Shown: piece after piece, positions 14,634-24,081 of the stretch
Position numbering within the stretch: the stretch's first letter is position 1
Layout of the letters: the number at the start of each line of letters is the position of its first letter
Source of the DNA: Tianweitania populi
GTDB taxonomy: Bacteria; Pseudomonadota; Alphaproteobacteria; Rhizobiales; Rhizobiaceae
DNA length: 64,000 bases
Direction of reading: 5' to 3'
Assembly (NCBI RefSeq): GCF_014652875.1
Contig: NZ_BMZQ01000002.1
Span: 620,001 to 684,000 of the forward strand
Made by a program: the position numbers and the translations under genes
The notes under the pieces: generated by a model
Told to the model about the DNA's origin: nothing
Database searches by the model: none
The model's input: the letters and a program-made list of their open reading frames with translations, nothing else

Positions 14634-17600
14634 TCACGCGGCAGAATCCAGCAGCGATTTCACGAGGTCCAATCGCCCGGAACCGGGCTCGGATGGCTTG
14701 GCAAGAATCAAGCGATCTGCGCGACGCGAGATGTCGTCCCCCTTCAGCAAGGATTTCCATCGCCCTTCGTTCGGCGTCTTGCGGAAACTGATTGCGGTGG
14801 CTTTCGGACCGGCATCGACGCGCGCGATGCCACGGTAGCGGGCGAGCAGTTTCAGCCGCGTCAGGTCGAGCAAAGTGGTGACGGCTTCCGGCGGTTCGCC
14901 GAAGCGGTCGGCGATCTCTTCGGCAAAGGCGTCGAGTTCGTCGGCGCGCGTGATGCGCTGGAGGCGGGCATAGAGGTTGAGGCGGATCGTGGCTTCCGGC
15001 ACATAGTCCTGCGGGATCGATCCCGCCATTTCCAGATTGATCTCCGGCTCGGTGCGATCGCCCGCCGCATCGCCGCGCGCGGCATCCACGGCTTGTGCGA
15101 GAAGACGCTGATACAAACTAACACCAATCAGCTTCATATGGCCGGCCTGTTCCTCGCCCATGAGATCACCAGCACCGCGCAGGTCTAGATCCCTGGCGCT
15201 GATGGCCAGGCCCGAGCCGAGGCGGTCGAAGGCAACCAGCGTCGAGAGACGGGAACGGGTGGCATCCGGAACTTGCTTGTCGGCTTCGGTGAGGAGATAG
15301 GTCACACCCTGAGTCCTGCCGCGACCGACGCGGCCGCGCAGCTGGTGGAGCTGGGCCAGGCCGAAGCGGTCGGCGCGCCAGACGATCATCGTGTTTGCGC
15401 GCGGTACGTCGAGACCGCTTTCGATGATGTTGGTGGATAGCAGAATGTCGCCATCACCGCCGGCAAAGCCGACCATGATCTCGTCCATGGCCTTAGCGTC
15501 CATCTTGCCGTGAGCCACGCGCAGATCGAGCTTGGGCACCAGGGTCTTGAGCAAGCCCTCGATCTCACCGAGATCCTCGATGCGGGGCGCGACGAAGAAG
15601 CTCTGGCCGCCGCGCCGCTTTTCGCGGATCAGCGCGGTCTTGAGCGAAGCCGCATCATAAGGCGCGAGGAAGGTTCGGATCGGACGGCGACGCGCCGGGG
15701 GGCTCGCCAGCACGCTGACATCCTGCACGCCGACCATCGCGGATTGCAGCGTGCGCGGAATGGGCGTCGCGCTCATGGTCAGCGTATGAAGGGCGGGTGC
15801 GAGAGAGCGCATCTGTTGCTTCAGCTTGGCACCGAAGCGATGTTCCTCATCGATCACCAGCAAGCCAAGATCTTTGAAGCCGACATCTTCCGCAACCACG
15901 GCCTGGGTGGCGACGACGATGCCGATCTCGCCTGATTTCAAGCCGTCCTTCACGGCGTCCATTTCCGCCCCGGCCGTAATACGGGAGAGATGGCCGACCT
16001 TGATGCCGCTTTCGGCAAAGCGGCGTTGAAACACCTCGAAATGCTGGCGCACCAGAACGGTGGTCGGCGCGATCATCGCGACCTGCTTGCCGGCGAGCGC
16101 CACGGCAGCTGCGGCGCGCAGGGCGATCTCCGTTTTGCCGAAACCGACATCGCCGCAGATCAGCCGGTTCATCACTTTGCCGGATTCCAGATCGTCCAGC
16201 ACCGCCTCGATCGCCGCCGCCTGATCCGGCGTTTCGGGATAAGGGAAGCGTGACGCAAACTTGGCGTAAGCCGCACGCGGCGGCTTGATCTCTTCGGCGT
16301 TTTCTTCGGCGCGCGCCTTGGCGGCCGCGATCAGGTCGGCTGCCGCCTTGTCGATTTCGAGGCTGACAACGGCGCGACGCTTCAGCCAGGCATCCGTGTT
16401 GAGACGGTCGAGCTTCACGACCTCGGCTTCCGCGCCATAGCGCCAGATGCGGCCAAACTCCTCGACCGGGGACAGAACCGATGCTTCGCCGTGATATTCC
16501 AGCCGAACCGCGTCGCACTCGGCGCCATTAACGGTCACGCTTTCCAGCGCGCGCAAGATGCCAACGCCGCGATCTTCGTGGATCACGACATCGCCGACGC
16601 GCAGTTCCGGTTCCGAAAGGAGATCCTCGGTGGTGGCTTCGCTGTCGCTCAGCCGCGCGCCGAACAGGTCCGGGGCCGCGATAACCGTGATGTTGTTGTT
16701 TTCATCGATGAAGCCTGCATGAAGGTCGAACGAGCCTGTCAGCACACTGCCTTCCGGCGCATCGAGTGCTTCCTGCCAGCTGTCGACGCTGGTCACCTTG
16801 CCTTCGATGTTGCGCACCAGAATGCGCGACAGCCGCTTCAACTCGGTGGCAACGCCGGTTACCAGCACGCGCTTGTTTGCCTCGACCTGCTCCTTGACGA
16901 AGCGGCCGAACGCCTTTTGCGGCTGGCTTTCCAGGGTGAAGCGCCGCACGGGTTCGACGGCGCCAACATCGATCACAACCGGCTTGCGACTCTTGAGCGT
17001 TTTCTTCCAGGTCTTGGCGTCGAGGTAATAGGTGTCGCCGCCCCGCGTCTTGCCTTCACCGAATTCGCGGCGAGCCTGACGCGCATCGTCGATCAGGTCG
17101 AGGGCGGTGACGGCACGCTCTTCGGCTTCTTCCGACAGGCTGACGGCAAAGTCTGGCAGACGGTCAAACAGCGTGCCCATTTCGCCGTAAAGGGCTGACA
17201 TGCGCGCTTCCATGCACTGGATGGACGCAGCATCGGCACTGTCTTCGTCGGCGGGGACTACCGCCTCACTGGCCGCGCCGATGGTAATGGTTTCGATCGA
17301 GTCGTCGGTGCGCTGCGTGGTCGGATCATAGGTGCGGATATCCTCGACTACCTCACCGTCGCCGAGGATGATGCGGACCGGAAAGGCGTCGGAGGCTGGG
17401 AAGATGTCGACGACATCGCCGAGCAATGCGGCTTCGCCCGCTTCATCGACGCGGTCGTCCAGGATGTAGCCGGTGCGGCTCAGGAAAGCGCCCAGCGCCT
17501 CGCGATCGAGCGTCTCGCCCGAGGTGATCGAGAAGCTGGCATCGAGCACGACTTCAGCTGGCGGCAGGCTTTGCAAGGTGGCTTCCGGCGAGGTCACCAC

Positions 17601-17951
17601 CAGCCGGCGCCTGCCCGGCTCCGCATCGATTGCAGCCAGCACCGCCATGCGCCGCCCCATGCAGTCGCGCTGCGGCGGGGTGCGATCATAGGGCAGACAA
17701 TCCCAGGGCGGCAGAACCAGCACCTCGATTGCGGGATCGAAGCAGCGCAGGGCCCGCGCGAGCTCGTCGGCATCGCGCTCGCTGCGCGCTATGTGAATGA
17801 GGCCGGGTGCATCGAGCTCGGCAAAAAAGGAAAGCAGGTGCGCCGCGACGGCAGCTGCCGGGGCATGGCGAACAACAAGATCGGTCGGCATCGGTAACGC
17901 GCCTGGAACAAGCTGCGGATCGGTGTCAGCCGCGGCTAAACGAGATGGCAT
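14634..17951 (-). CDS. Mfd-like transcription-repair coupling translocase (divergent copy)
   Basis: A 1105-residue superfamily 2 protein with the full Mfd order. UvrB-like N-terminal domains carry VLPPWDCLPYDRTPPQRD. A CarD-like RNA-polymerase interaction domain near residue ~460 has VGDVVIHEDRGVGIL. The RecG-like motor has Walker A GDVGFGKTE, box II DEEHRFG, SATPIPRTL and QLRGRVGRGRT. The TRCF C-terminal domain ends the protein. It is somewhat short (Mfd is usually ~1150-1170) and departs from the usual text in places: LSPVEEFGRIWRYG where Mfd has a VPVE-type segment, and IVVATQAVVAEDV where a GTH motif is usual. These changes, and the absence of the gene's common neighbours, make a paralogue beside a standard mfd elsewhere quite possible. 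GAGG lies 8 bases before the ATG. Confidence 0.85.
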   Translation of the reverse strand: MPSRLAAADTDPQLVPGALPMPTDLVVRHAPAAAVAAHLLSFFAELDAPGLIHIARSERDADELARALRCFDPAIEVLVLPPWDCLPYDRTPPQRDCMGRRMAVLAAIDAEPGRRRLVVTSPEATLQSLPPAEVVLDASFSITSGETLDREALGAFLSRTGYILDDRVDEAGEAALLGDVVDIFPASDAFPVRIILGDGEVVEDIRTYDPTTQRTDDSIETITIGAASEAVVPADEDSADAASIQCMEARMSALYGEMGTLFDRLPDFAVSLSEEAEERAVTALDLIDDARQARREFGEGKTRGGDTYYLDAKTWKKTLKSRKPVVIDVGAVEPVRRFTLESQPQKAFGRFVKEQVEANKRVLVTGVATELKRLSRILVRNIEGKVTSVDSWQEALDAPEGSVLTGSFDLHAGFIDENNNITVIAAPDLFGARLSDSEATTEDLLSEPELRVGDVVIHEDRGVGILRALESVTVNGAECDAVRLEYHGEASVLSPVEEFGRIWRYGAEAEVVKLDRLNTDAWLKRRAVVSLEIDKAAADLIAAAKARAEENAEEIKPPRAAYAKFASRFPYPETPDQAAAIEAVLDDLESGKVMNRLICGDVGFGKTEIALRAAAAVALAGKQVAMIAPTTVLVRQHFEVFQRRFAESGIKVGHLSRITAGAEMDAVKDGLKSGEIGIVVATQAVVAEDVGFKDLGLLVIDEEHRFGAKLKQQMRSLAPALHTLTMSATPIPRTLQSAMVGVQDVSVLASPPARRRPIRTFLAPYDAASLKTALIREKRRGGQSFFVAPRIEDLGEIEGLLKTLVPKLDLRVAHGKMDAKAMDEIMVGFAGGDGDILLSTNIIESGLDVPRANTMIVWRADRFGLAQLHQLRGRVGRGRTQGVTYLLTEADKQVPDATRSRLSTLVAFDRLGSGLAISARDLDLRGAGDLMGEEQAGHMKLIGVSLYQRLLAQAVDAARGDAAGDRTEPEINLEMAGSIPQDYVPEATIRLNLYARLQRITRADELDAFAEEIADRFGEPPEAVTTLLDLTRLKLLARYRGIARVDAGPKATAISFRKTPNEGRWKSLLKGDDISRRADRLILAKPSEPGSGRLDLVKSLLDSAA

Positions 17952-18233
17952 GGAAGATCCTCAAGAAAAGCAGCATCCAAACCCGGTCGCCTTTGAACCG
18001 TTCCGGGCCAGCCAATAGCGTCCTGACAAACCTTGTCCGGGATGAGCCTGTTCCCCTTGAAGGCCCATCCGTGCGGTGACGGTTTGCCGCGCCGGTGAAA
18101 TTTGGAAAATCTGACCGATTTCGGCGACTTTCGTCTAAGGACGTTCTCTTTGATGGAGGTTCCGCGAACCCGCGTTCCTCGACTTAAATGCTAGAAAACA
18201 AGTAGCTATACGCTCCAGATTTCGGACTACCTT

Positions 18234-19331
18234 GTGACCCTGAACCCCGCTTCCCATCCGCCTGCCTACCCCTCTGCCACGCCGCCCGCTTTGATCCAGC
18301 TGCGCGAGGTGGAAAAGACCTATGGCGGCCGTGCCGGCTCGAATGCTGTCACCGCACTGCATACGATCACCCTCGACGTGCCGAAAGGCGCGATCCTCGG
18401 CGTGATCGGACGGTCGGGCGCAGGTAAATCGACCTTGATCCGGCTGGTGAACGGGTTGGAACAGCCGACGCGTGGCCAGGTGATCGTGGACGGCGTCGAG
18501 ATGTCGGCGCTGGATGAGCGCGCTCTGCGCCATGAGCGCCGCGCGATCGGCATGATCTTCCAGCATTTCAACCTGCTGGCGCGCCGAACCGCCTTCGACA
18601 ATGTCGCCCTTCCGCTGGAGATCGCGGGCGCGAGCCGCGCCGAGATCAAGGCACGCGTCATGCCGCTGCTCGACCTCGTCGGTCTGGCCGACAAGGCGCG
18701 GCGTTATCCCGCCGAACTATCGGGCGGCCAGAAGCAGCGTGTCGGCATTGCGCGCGCTCTGGCGACCAACCCCAAGGTGCTGCTTTCGGATGAAGCAACC
18801 TCGGCGCTCGATCCTGAAACCACCGAACAGATCCTGACGCTGCTGCGCCGGGTCAATGCCGAGCTCGACCTGACGATCCTTCTGATCACGCATGAAATGT
18901 CGGTGATCAAGTCGGTGACGGACCGCGTCGCGGTGATCGATGGCGGGCGCATCGTGGAAGAAGGACCGACCTTCGACCTATTCACGCGGCCGCAGCATCC
19001 CACCACACGCTCCTTCGTGTCCTCCATCACCGGCAACGAGCTGCCCGCGCATCTGGCCAGCCGTTTGAGTGCCAAGCCACTGGCCGGAAGCCAGGTGCTG
19101 GTGCGCCTCACTTTCACCGGCGGCGATGCCAGCCAGCCCTTCCTGTCGGTGCTGACGCGCAAACTCGACATCGATCTCGGCATCATCCAGGGCAATGTCG
19201 ATTATATCGGCGGCCATCCGTTCGGCACGCTGGTGGTCAGCACGCCGGCCGATCAGAACTGCCTGCAGGCGCTGACGGATGCGTCGCGCGACCTCGGCCT
19301 TCATGTGGAGGTGCTCGGCTATGTGGCCTGA
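18234..19331 (+). CDS. metN: Methionine ABC transporter ATPase
   Basis: The ATP-binding subunit of the D/L-methionine importer, on the inner face of the membrane. The 365-residue protein has Walker [10 protein letters not shown] (59-67), the Q-loop region, signature [10 protein letters not shown], Walker [15 protein letters not shown] and the H-loop [13 protein letters not shown]-terminal NIL (ACT-like) domain from about residue 285 binds methionine and inhibits transport. The start is a GTG without a recognisable ribosome-binding site, and no better start exists before the ABC domain. The 280 bases upstream were checked for a SAM-II-type riboswitch without finding the conserved core. It overlaps metI by 11 bases. 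Confidence 0.93.
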   Translation: MTLNPASHPPAYPSATPPALIQLREVEKTYGGRAGSNAVTALHTITLDVPKGAILGVIGRSGAGKSTLIRLVNGLEQPTRGQVIVDGVEMSALDERALRHERRAIGMIFQHFNLLARRTAFDNVALPLEIAGASRAEIKARVMPLLDLVGLADKARRYPAELSGGQKQRVGIARALATNPKVLLSDEATSALDPETTEQILTLLRRVNAELDLTILLITHEMSVIKSVTDRVAVIDGGRIVEEGPTFDLFTRPQHPTTRSFVSSITGNELPAHLASRLSAKPLAGSQVLVRLTFTGGDASQPFLSVLTRKLDIDLGIIQGNVDYIGGHPFGTLVVSTPADQNCLQALTDASRDLGLHVEVLGYVA

Positions 19332-19998
19332 CGTCTTTTCCCCGCAGATCCTGAATCTGCTGATCTCCTCCTTCGGCCAAACGCTGTGGATGGTGGGCGT
19401 GTCCGGTTTGATCGGCTCGCTGATCGGCATTCCGCTCGGCGTGTTTCTGGCAACCAGCCGGTCCGGCGAGTTGTTTGCCGCACCCTGGGTCAACAGCGTG
19501 CTCGGCTTGATCGTGAATGCTGCGCGCTCGACACCCTTCATCATCCTCGTGGTGGCCATCGTGCCGCTGACGCGCTTTCTCGCGGGCACCTCGATCGGCA
19601 CCAAGGCCGCGATCGTGCCGCTGACGATTGCCGCCGCGCCCTTTATCGCCCGCGTGATCGAGGGCGCCATTCGCGGTGTCGACCAAGGCCTGATCGAAGC
19701 CGCGCGGTCCATGGGCGCAACGCCGCTGCAGATCGTGCGCAAGGTTTTGCTGCCGGAAGCCCTGCCTGCGATCACGCTCGCCCTGACGCTGACCGTAGTC
19801 AGCTTAATCGGCTATTCGGCGATGGTGGGTGCGGTTGGCGGCGGCGGCCTCGGCGATCTCGGCATTCGTTTCGGTTACCAGCGCTTCATGCCCGACGTCA
19901 TGCTGACGGTGGTGCTGGTGCTGATCATCCTCGTGCAGGGCGTGCAAAGCCTTGGCGATTTTCTTGCGCGGCGCTTCGACAAGCGTTCGCGGTTCTAA
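19321..19998 (+). CDS. metI: Methionine ABC transporter permease
   Basis: A 225-residue inner-membrane permease with five to six hydrophobic segments. Its cytoplasmic coupling helix contains [13 protein letters not shown], the EAA motif that docks onto MetN. I place the start at the ATG at 19321 (MWPDVFSPQ), inside the end of metN, because the upstream part of the open frame is metN read in another frame. It is followed by metQ after 26 bases. Confidence 0.92.
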   Translation: MWPDVFSPQILNLLISSFGQTLWMVGVSGLIGSLIGIPLGVFLATSRSGELFAAPWVNSVLGLIVNAARSTPFIILVVAIVPLTRFLAGTSIGTKAAIVPLTIAAAPFIARVIEGAIRGVDQGLIEAARSMGATPLQIVRKVLLPEALPAITLALTLTVVSLIGYSAMVGAVGGGGLGDLGIRFGYQRFMPDVMLTVVLVLIILVQGVQSLGDFLARRFDKRSRF

Positions 19999-20024
19999 AC
20001 CCTCCCAACCAAGGATCCATCGAA

Positions 20025-20807
20025 ATGACGCTCAAAACCCTCATTGCCGGCCTGGCGCTTGGCCTCAGCCTGACCGCCGCTGCATCGGCCGAAACGATCA
20101 AGATCGGTGTGACGCCCGGACCGCATGCCCAGATTCTGGAAGCCGTGAAACCGCTTCTGGCGCCCAAGGGCATCGATCTCGAAATCATCGAGTTCTCGGA
20201 TTACATCGTGCCGAACGAAGCGCTGTCTTCGGGCGAGTTGAACGCCAACTCCTTCCAGCACCAGCCTTACCTGGACAATCAGGTGAAGGATCGCGGCTAC
20301 AAGATCGAGTCGGTTGCCACCACGGTGAACTTCCCGATCGGCGTGTATTCCAACAAGGTCAAGAAGATCGCCGACCTGCCCGATGGCGCTTCGGTTGCGA
20401 TCCCCAACGACCCGACCAATGGAGGCCGCGTTCTACTGCTTCTAGCCGATGACGGCGTCATCAAGCTCAAGGACGGCGTGGGCACCACCGCCAGCATCGC
20501 CGACATCACCGAGAACCCGAAGAACCTGAAGATCGTCGAAATCGACGCCGCCCAGCTGCCGCGCGCTCTGCCGGACGTCGATGCCGCCGGCATCAACACC
20601 AACTATGCCGAACAGGCCGGCCTCGACCCGGTGAAGGATCCGATCCTGCGCGAAAGCCCGAAGGGTCCTTATGTCAACGTGATTGCGGTTCGCAGCGAAG
20701 ACAAGGACAAGCCCTGGGTGAAGGAGCTGGTCGCCGCTTATCATTCGGCCGAGATCAAGGACTTTGTCGAGAAGACCTTCAAGGGCTCGGTTCTCGCCAG
20801 CTGGTAA
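20025..20807 (+). CDS. metQ: Methionine-binding protein (NlpA/MetQ family)
   Basis: A 260-residue periplasmic substrate-binding protein. The N-terminal signal LIAGLALGLSLTAAASA is cleaved near residue 23, after which the mature protein starts ETIKIGVTPGPHAQILE, the MetQ family opening. There is no lipobox cysteine, so it appears to be soluble rather than lipid-anchored. Characteristic blocks SFQHQPYLDNQ and IPNDPTNGGRVLLLL are present. It is the last gene of metNIQ, directly before a terminator hairpin. Confidence 0.93.
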   Translation: MTLKTLIAGLALGLSLTAAASAETIKIGVTPGPHAQILEAVKPLLAPKGIDLEIIEFSDYIVPNEALSSGELNANSFQHQPYLDNQVKDRGYKIESVATTVNFPIGVYSNKVKKIADLPDGASVAIPNDPTNGGRVLLLLADDGVIKLKDGVGTTASIADITENPKNLKIVEIDAAQLPRALPDVDAAGINTNYAEQAGLDPVKDPILRESPKGPYVNVIAVRSEDKDKPWVKELVAAYHSAEIKDFVEKTFKGSVLASW

Positions 20808-20832
20808 AACCAGCCTGCCTTTGAGTGCTTGG

Positions 20833-20867
20833 CAAGCTCATGCCTTCTCTTGGGATGCATGAGCTTG
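20833..20867. terminator. Hairpin terminator between metQ and eutC
   Basis: A perfect 11-bp stem (CAAGCTCATGC/GCATGAGCTTG) with a 13-base loop separates two convergent genes. The trailing TCCCTTCT is only a weak T-tract. Confidence 0.65.
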
Positions 20868-20873
20868 TCCCTT

Positions 20874-21683
20874 CTAGGTATCGGTGCCGTCGTCTCCCGT
20901 TACCATTTTCGATGGCTCTTCCGATGTAAGCCGGTTTTCGCCGAGCTTCACGCCGCTCAGCCTCGCATTGAAGATCCGGCCGGCCAGCGCAGCGATCGCT
21001 TCGGCCGCCCGGGGCAGCGGCATTCCGTGTTCGCGGATGTTGGAAATACAATTGCGGCTCGCGTCCGGCGTGCCGCAAACGGGCGCATAGGTCAGGTAGG
21101 CGCCGAGACTGTCGGCGGCGGACAGGCCCGGACGCTCTCCGATCAGCGTGATGGTGACGCGGGCACCCAGGGTTTCGCCGATCGCATCGCCGAGTGCCAC
21201 TCTGGCGCGGCGTGCCATCACGATCGGCGCCAGGGACAAGCCGGCCGACTGCAGCCTTTGGACAAGACTGGCTACAAGAGCCGCCGCGTTGAGGTTGATT
21301 GCCGTCGCCGACAGCCCATCCGCAATGATGATCACCACGTCAAAGCGCCCGCTTCGATCGGCTAGGGTCTGGCGGGAAGCAGGTGCAAGCAGGCGGCCTT
21401 TGTCGGGTCGGCGCACGTAATCGGCACGATCGACGGCCTGGCTCTCCACGGTGACGATCGGCAGGCCGAGCGGTTCGAGATGCGCCAACAGCGTGTCCTC
21501 GTCGACCTGCGACCAGACGGCGGCGCGTGCCCGCGCATGATCGAGTTGGAACCGTTGTTCATGCGCCGTCGGCGTGCTGGACCCGGCTCGCCCCAGCGCA
21601 ATGCGCGCCTGCGTCAGGTCAGCGAAATCGGCGAGCTCCGTTTGTGCAGGCTCGGAAGCGGGATGGGCGGTGAGTTTGCTCAT
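20874..21683 (-). CDS. eutC: Ethanolamine ammonia-lyase small subunit
   Basis: The 269-residue light chain of the adenosylcobalamin-dependent enzyme that splits ethanolamine into acetaldehyde and ammonia. The family blocks FADLTQARIALGRAGSSTPT, LAHLEPLG and VVIIADGLSATAINLNA are present, as is GERPGLSAADSLGAYLTYAP near the cofactor site. It overlaps the large-subunit gene by 4 bases (ATGA). No microcompartment shell genes, reactivase EutA or aldehyde dehydrogenase lie in the window. Confidence 0.93.
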   Translation of the reverse strand: MSKLTAHPASEPAQTELADFADLTQARIALGRAGSSTPTAHEQRFQLDHARARAAVWSQVDEDTLLAHLEPLGLPIVTVESQAVDRADYVRRPDKGRLLAPASRQTLADRSGRFDVVIIIADGLSATAINLNAAALVASLVQRLQSAGLSLAPIVMARRARVALGDAIGETLGARVTITLIGERPGLSAADSLGAYLTYAPVCGTPDASRNCISNIREHGMPLPRAAEAIAALAGRIFNARLSGVKLGENRLTSEEPSKMVTGDDGTDT

Positions 21684-23074
21684 GCGGCAGCATCCGCGCT
21701 GGTCCGCATCGCTTCGATCAGCGCGGGCGGCATGTGGTCTCTCAACCGGCCCGCTTCATCCGCGAGGCCGACGTCAACCATCCAGGCCTCGAATTCGGGT
21801 GCCGGCCGCAAGCCCAGCGTTTCGCGGGCGAAGATCCCGTCGTGATGTGACAGCGACTGGTAGTTCAGCATGATGTCATCGGCGCCCGGTACGGTGATGA
21901 CGAAGTTGACGCCGGCCGCGCAGAGCAGCGTCAACAGCGTATCCATGTCTTCCTGGTCGGCATCGCAATGGTTGGTGTAACAGACATCCACCCCCATCGG
22001 CAGGCCAAGCAGCTTGCCGCAGAAATGGTCCTCAAGCCCGGCGCGGATGATCTGCTTGCCGTTGAAGAGATATTCCGGGCCGATAAAACCGACGACGGTA
22101 TTGACCATAAAGGGATCAAAGGCGCGCGCGACAGCATAGGCGCGCGCTTCCATGGTCTGCTGATCGACACTGAAATGCCCGTCAGACGACAAGGCCGAGC
22201 CCTGCCCTGTCTCGAAATACATGACGTTGCGGCCAATCGTGCCGCGATTCAGCGACAAGGCCGCGTCCTGCGCTTCGCGCAGCATCTCCAGACTGACGCC
22301 AAAGCCGTCATTGGCCTTTTGCGAGCCGGCGACGGACTGGAAAACGAGATCCACGGGAGCGCGCTTTTCCATCGCCCGCAAGGCGACCGATACGTGACCA
22401 AGACAGCAGGTCTGGGTGGGGATGGACAGGCGCTGGCGCAGGTCATCGAGCAGCGTCACGATGCGCATGTAATCAGCAAGACCGTCGGTCGCGGGATTGA
22501 CGCCGATCACCGCATCGCCCGATCCCATCATCAGACCGTCAACGGCCGACAGGGCGATACCGAACGAATCGTCGGTGGGATGATTGGGCTGATTGCGCAA
22601 GGACAGTCGCCCCGGCAGGCCAAGCGTATTGCGAAAGCGGGTGACGACGCGCCGCTTGGCGGCCACCGCAATCAGGTCCTTGACCCGCATGATCTTGGAA
22701 ACGGCCGCGACCATCTCCGGCGTCAGCCCGTAAGTCACGGCTTCCAACTCGGTCTGACCAACCGACGATGACAGCAGCCATTCGCGGAATGCCCCGACGG
22801 TCAGGCTGGCGACAGGTGAAAAGGCGTCGGGGTCATGCTGCCTGGCGATCAGCTCCGACACATCGTCATGCTCGCCATCGATCAGCTGCTGTTCAAGGAA
22901 AGCGCGCAAAGGCAGATCGGCCAGCGCCATCTGAGCAGCGAGCCGTTCAATCGGTCCGTCTGCCGCGATGCCTGCAAGCTCATCACCCGAGCGCTGCGGC
23001 GTCGCCTTCGCCATCAGTTCGGCAAGCGTGCTGAACCTGTAAACCGTCTGGTCGATCACGGCACGATAGGACAT
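21680..23074 (-). CDS. eutB: Ethanolamine ammonia-lyase large subunit
   Basis: The 464-residue catalytic TIM-barrel chain. Recognisable blocks are DLIAVAAKRRVVTRFRNTLG, LPGRLSLRNQPNHPTDD, SVDQQTMEARAYAVARAFDP, VVGFIGPEYLFNGKQIIRAG and GVDVCYTNHCDADQEDMD. Full length for the family. The first gene of a two-gene operon whose promoter must lie in the 225 bases up to the tRNA gene. Without shell genes the enzyme presumably works free in the cytosol, using ethanolamine as a nitrogen and perhaps carbon source. Confidence 0.95.
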   Translation of the reverse strand: MSYRAVIDQTVYRFSTLAELMAKATPQRSGDELAGIAADGPIERLAAQMALADLPLRAFLEQQLIDGEHDDVSELIARQHDPDAFSPVASLTVGAFREWLLSSSVGQTELEAVTYGLTPEMVAAVSKIMRVKDLIAVAAKRRVVTRFRNTLGLPGRLSLRNQPNHPTDDSFGIALSAVDGLMMGSGDAVIGVNPATDGLADYMRIVTLLDDLRQRLSIPTQTCCLGHVSVALRAMEKRAPVDLVFQSVAGSQKANDGFGVSLEMLREAQDAALSLNRGTIGRNVMYFETGQGSALSSDGHFSVDQQTMEARAYAVARAFDPFMVNTVVGFIGPEYLFNGKQIIRAGLEDHFCGKLLGLPMGVDVCYTNHCDADQEDMDTLLTLLCAAGVNFVITVPGADDIMLNYQSLSHHDGIFARETLGLRPAPEFEAWMVDVGLADEAGRLRDHMPPALIEAMRTSADAAA

Positions 23075-23298
23075 GGAAAGCCCGCCACAGTCTGGTTGAC
23101 GCCGAACATCGCCGCCGCCGACGATGCGACAGGCTGCCTATACATCAACCCGCCGACGCGGTTCCATCAAGCTATCAGCGGCTTTCTCGGCGAAGAAATC
23201 GGATATCAACCGCAAGACATCGCCCTGCGCGCGCAAAATGCATCCAGGCGTGCGGAACCAAGGGAGCTGGTTTGGACAGGTGATCATCATGGAGGAAA

Positions 23299-23374
23299 TG
23301 GTGCCGCTTGCGTGACTCGAACACGCGACCCCCGCATTACGAATGCGATGCTCTACCAACTGAGCTAAAGCGGC
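23299..23374 (-). tRNA. tRNA-Thr (anticodon CGU)
   Basis: The minus strand folds as a full cloverleaf of 76 bases including an encoded CCA end. It has a 7-bp acceptor stem (GCCGCTT/AAGCGGC), a D-arm with AGCTCAGTTGGTAGAGC, an anticodon loop TTCGTAA that gives anticodon CGT for ACG codons, and a T-arm with GTTCGAGTC. No integration scar or direct repeat of its 3' end was seen nearby. Confidence 0.95.
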
Positions 23375-23561
23375 GTCGCCAAGCGGACGGAAGATGTCTC
23401 AAAGCGATCGTGCGCGGCTCATAGCTGGATTGGAGGCTGAGATCAAGCGAAAGCGTGCGAGGCTCTCGTTCACGCGATGTCGATGGGTGAGGCGGTGCGC
23501 GGCGAGGTGTTGCGTCCTATGTGACGGGTCAACGGCGCAGCTATCTGGTTTGGAGTTTTTC

Positions 23562-23966
23562 ATGGCAGGACGATCCTCTTTCGGCTTTCTCGGCCGGTTC
23601 GGGCGCTCGGCCGATCTGCGCGCCTTCGACGAGGGCTTGCGGCGCTGCGATGTGCATCCCGCGCAAGTGGTGGATGGCGTGAAGCTCGCGGCCGTTCGGC
23701 TGGTGCAAAAGCACGGAAAGGCCGACAGCCTGCCGGACCGGGCCTATGAGGATGCCGCAGCACTCGTCGCTTTCACCGTCTTAGGCGAAGGGCGGATGGC
23801 TGAATTGTTGGGGCAAGATCTGGCGGAAACGCTGGCCGCGCGTGTCGAGCGGGCGGCGGACTGTCCGGATGGGCTCGATGCCGAACTCATCCTGCTGGCG
23901 CTGCACACGGGACTGGTTGCGCCCCATGTGGCTGATGCGTTCGGCCTGTCGATCGACGAAGGCTGA
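23562..23966 (+). CDS. Conserved hypothetical protein
   Basis: A 134-residue, mostly helical soluble protein with no signal peptide or membrane segment. The first 15 residues are Gly/Phe/Arg-rich (MAGRSSFGFLGRFGR), then the composition is that of an ordinary Ala/Leu-rich helical bundle. The ATG at 23562 is preferred to one 168 bases upstream: the extra stretch is Cys/Arg-rich and does not look like protein, although the ribosome-binding site here (TGGAG at some distance) is not strong. I recognise no domain. It precedes the next membrane-protein gene by 115 bases on the same strand. Confidence 0.6.
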   Translation: MAGRSSFGFLGRFGRSADLRAFDEGLRRCDVHPAQVVDGVKLAAVRLVQKHGKADSLPDRAYEDAAALVAFTVLGEGRMAELLGQDLAETLAARVERAADCPDGLDAELILLALHTGLVAPHVADAFGLSIDEG

Positions 23967-24081
23967 CAGGTCCAGTCATCAGGCATTCGTGCGCGGGTTG
24001 CAGGATCGTGGCACAGCTGCGATTGAACCCGTTGCCGCTCTGCGTTAACGATTCGAACACGGCAAGGCTCAAGAGGACCCG

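Noticed and set aside
17952-18233. Possible SAM riboswitch upstream of metN
   Set aside because: I looked for the SAM-II/SAM-V core (GCTTGCA...CACGTTAA...GCTAAAA) and did not find it; no stable pseudoknot arrangement was evident.
23100-23298. Protein-like reading on the plus strand between eutB and the tRNA
   Set aside because: The frame (TPNIAAADDATGCLYINPP and on) has fair codon use but no start of its own, and it runs into the tRNA gene; at most a gene remnant, with too little to call.
23299-23374. Integration of a genomic island at the tRNA-Thr gene
   Set aside because: No integrase gene and no repeated tRNA 3' end was seen on either side.
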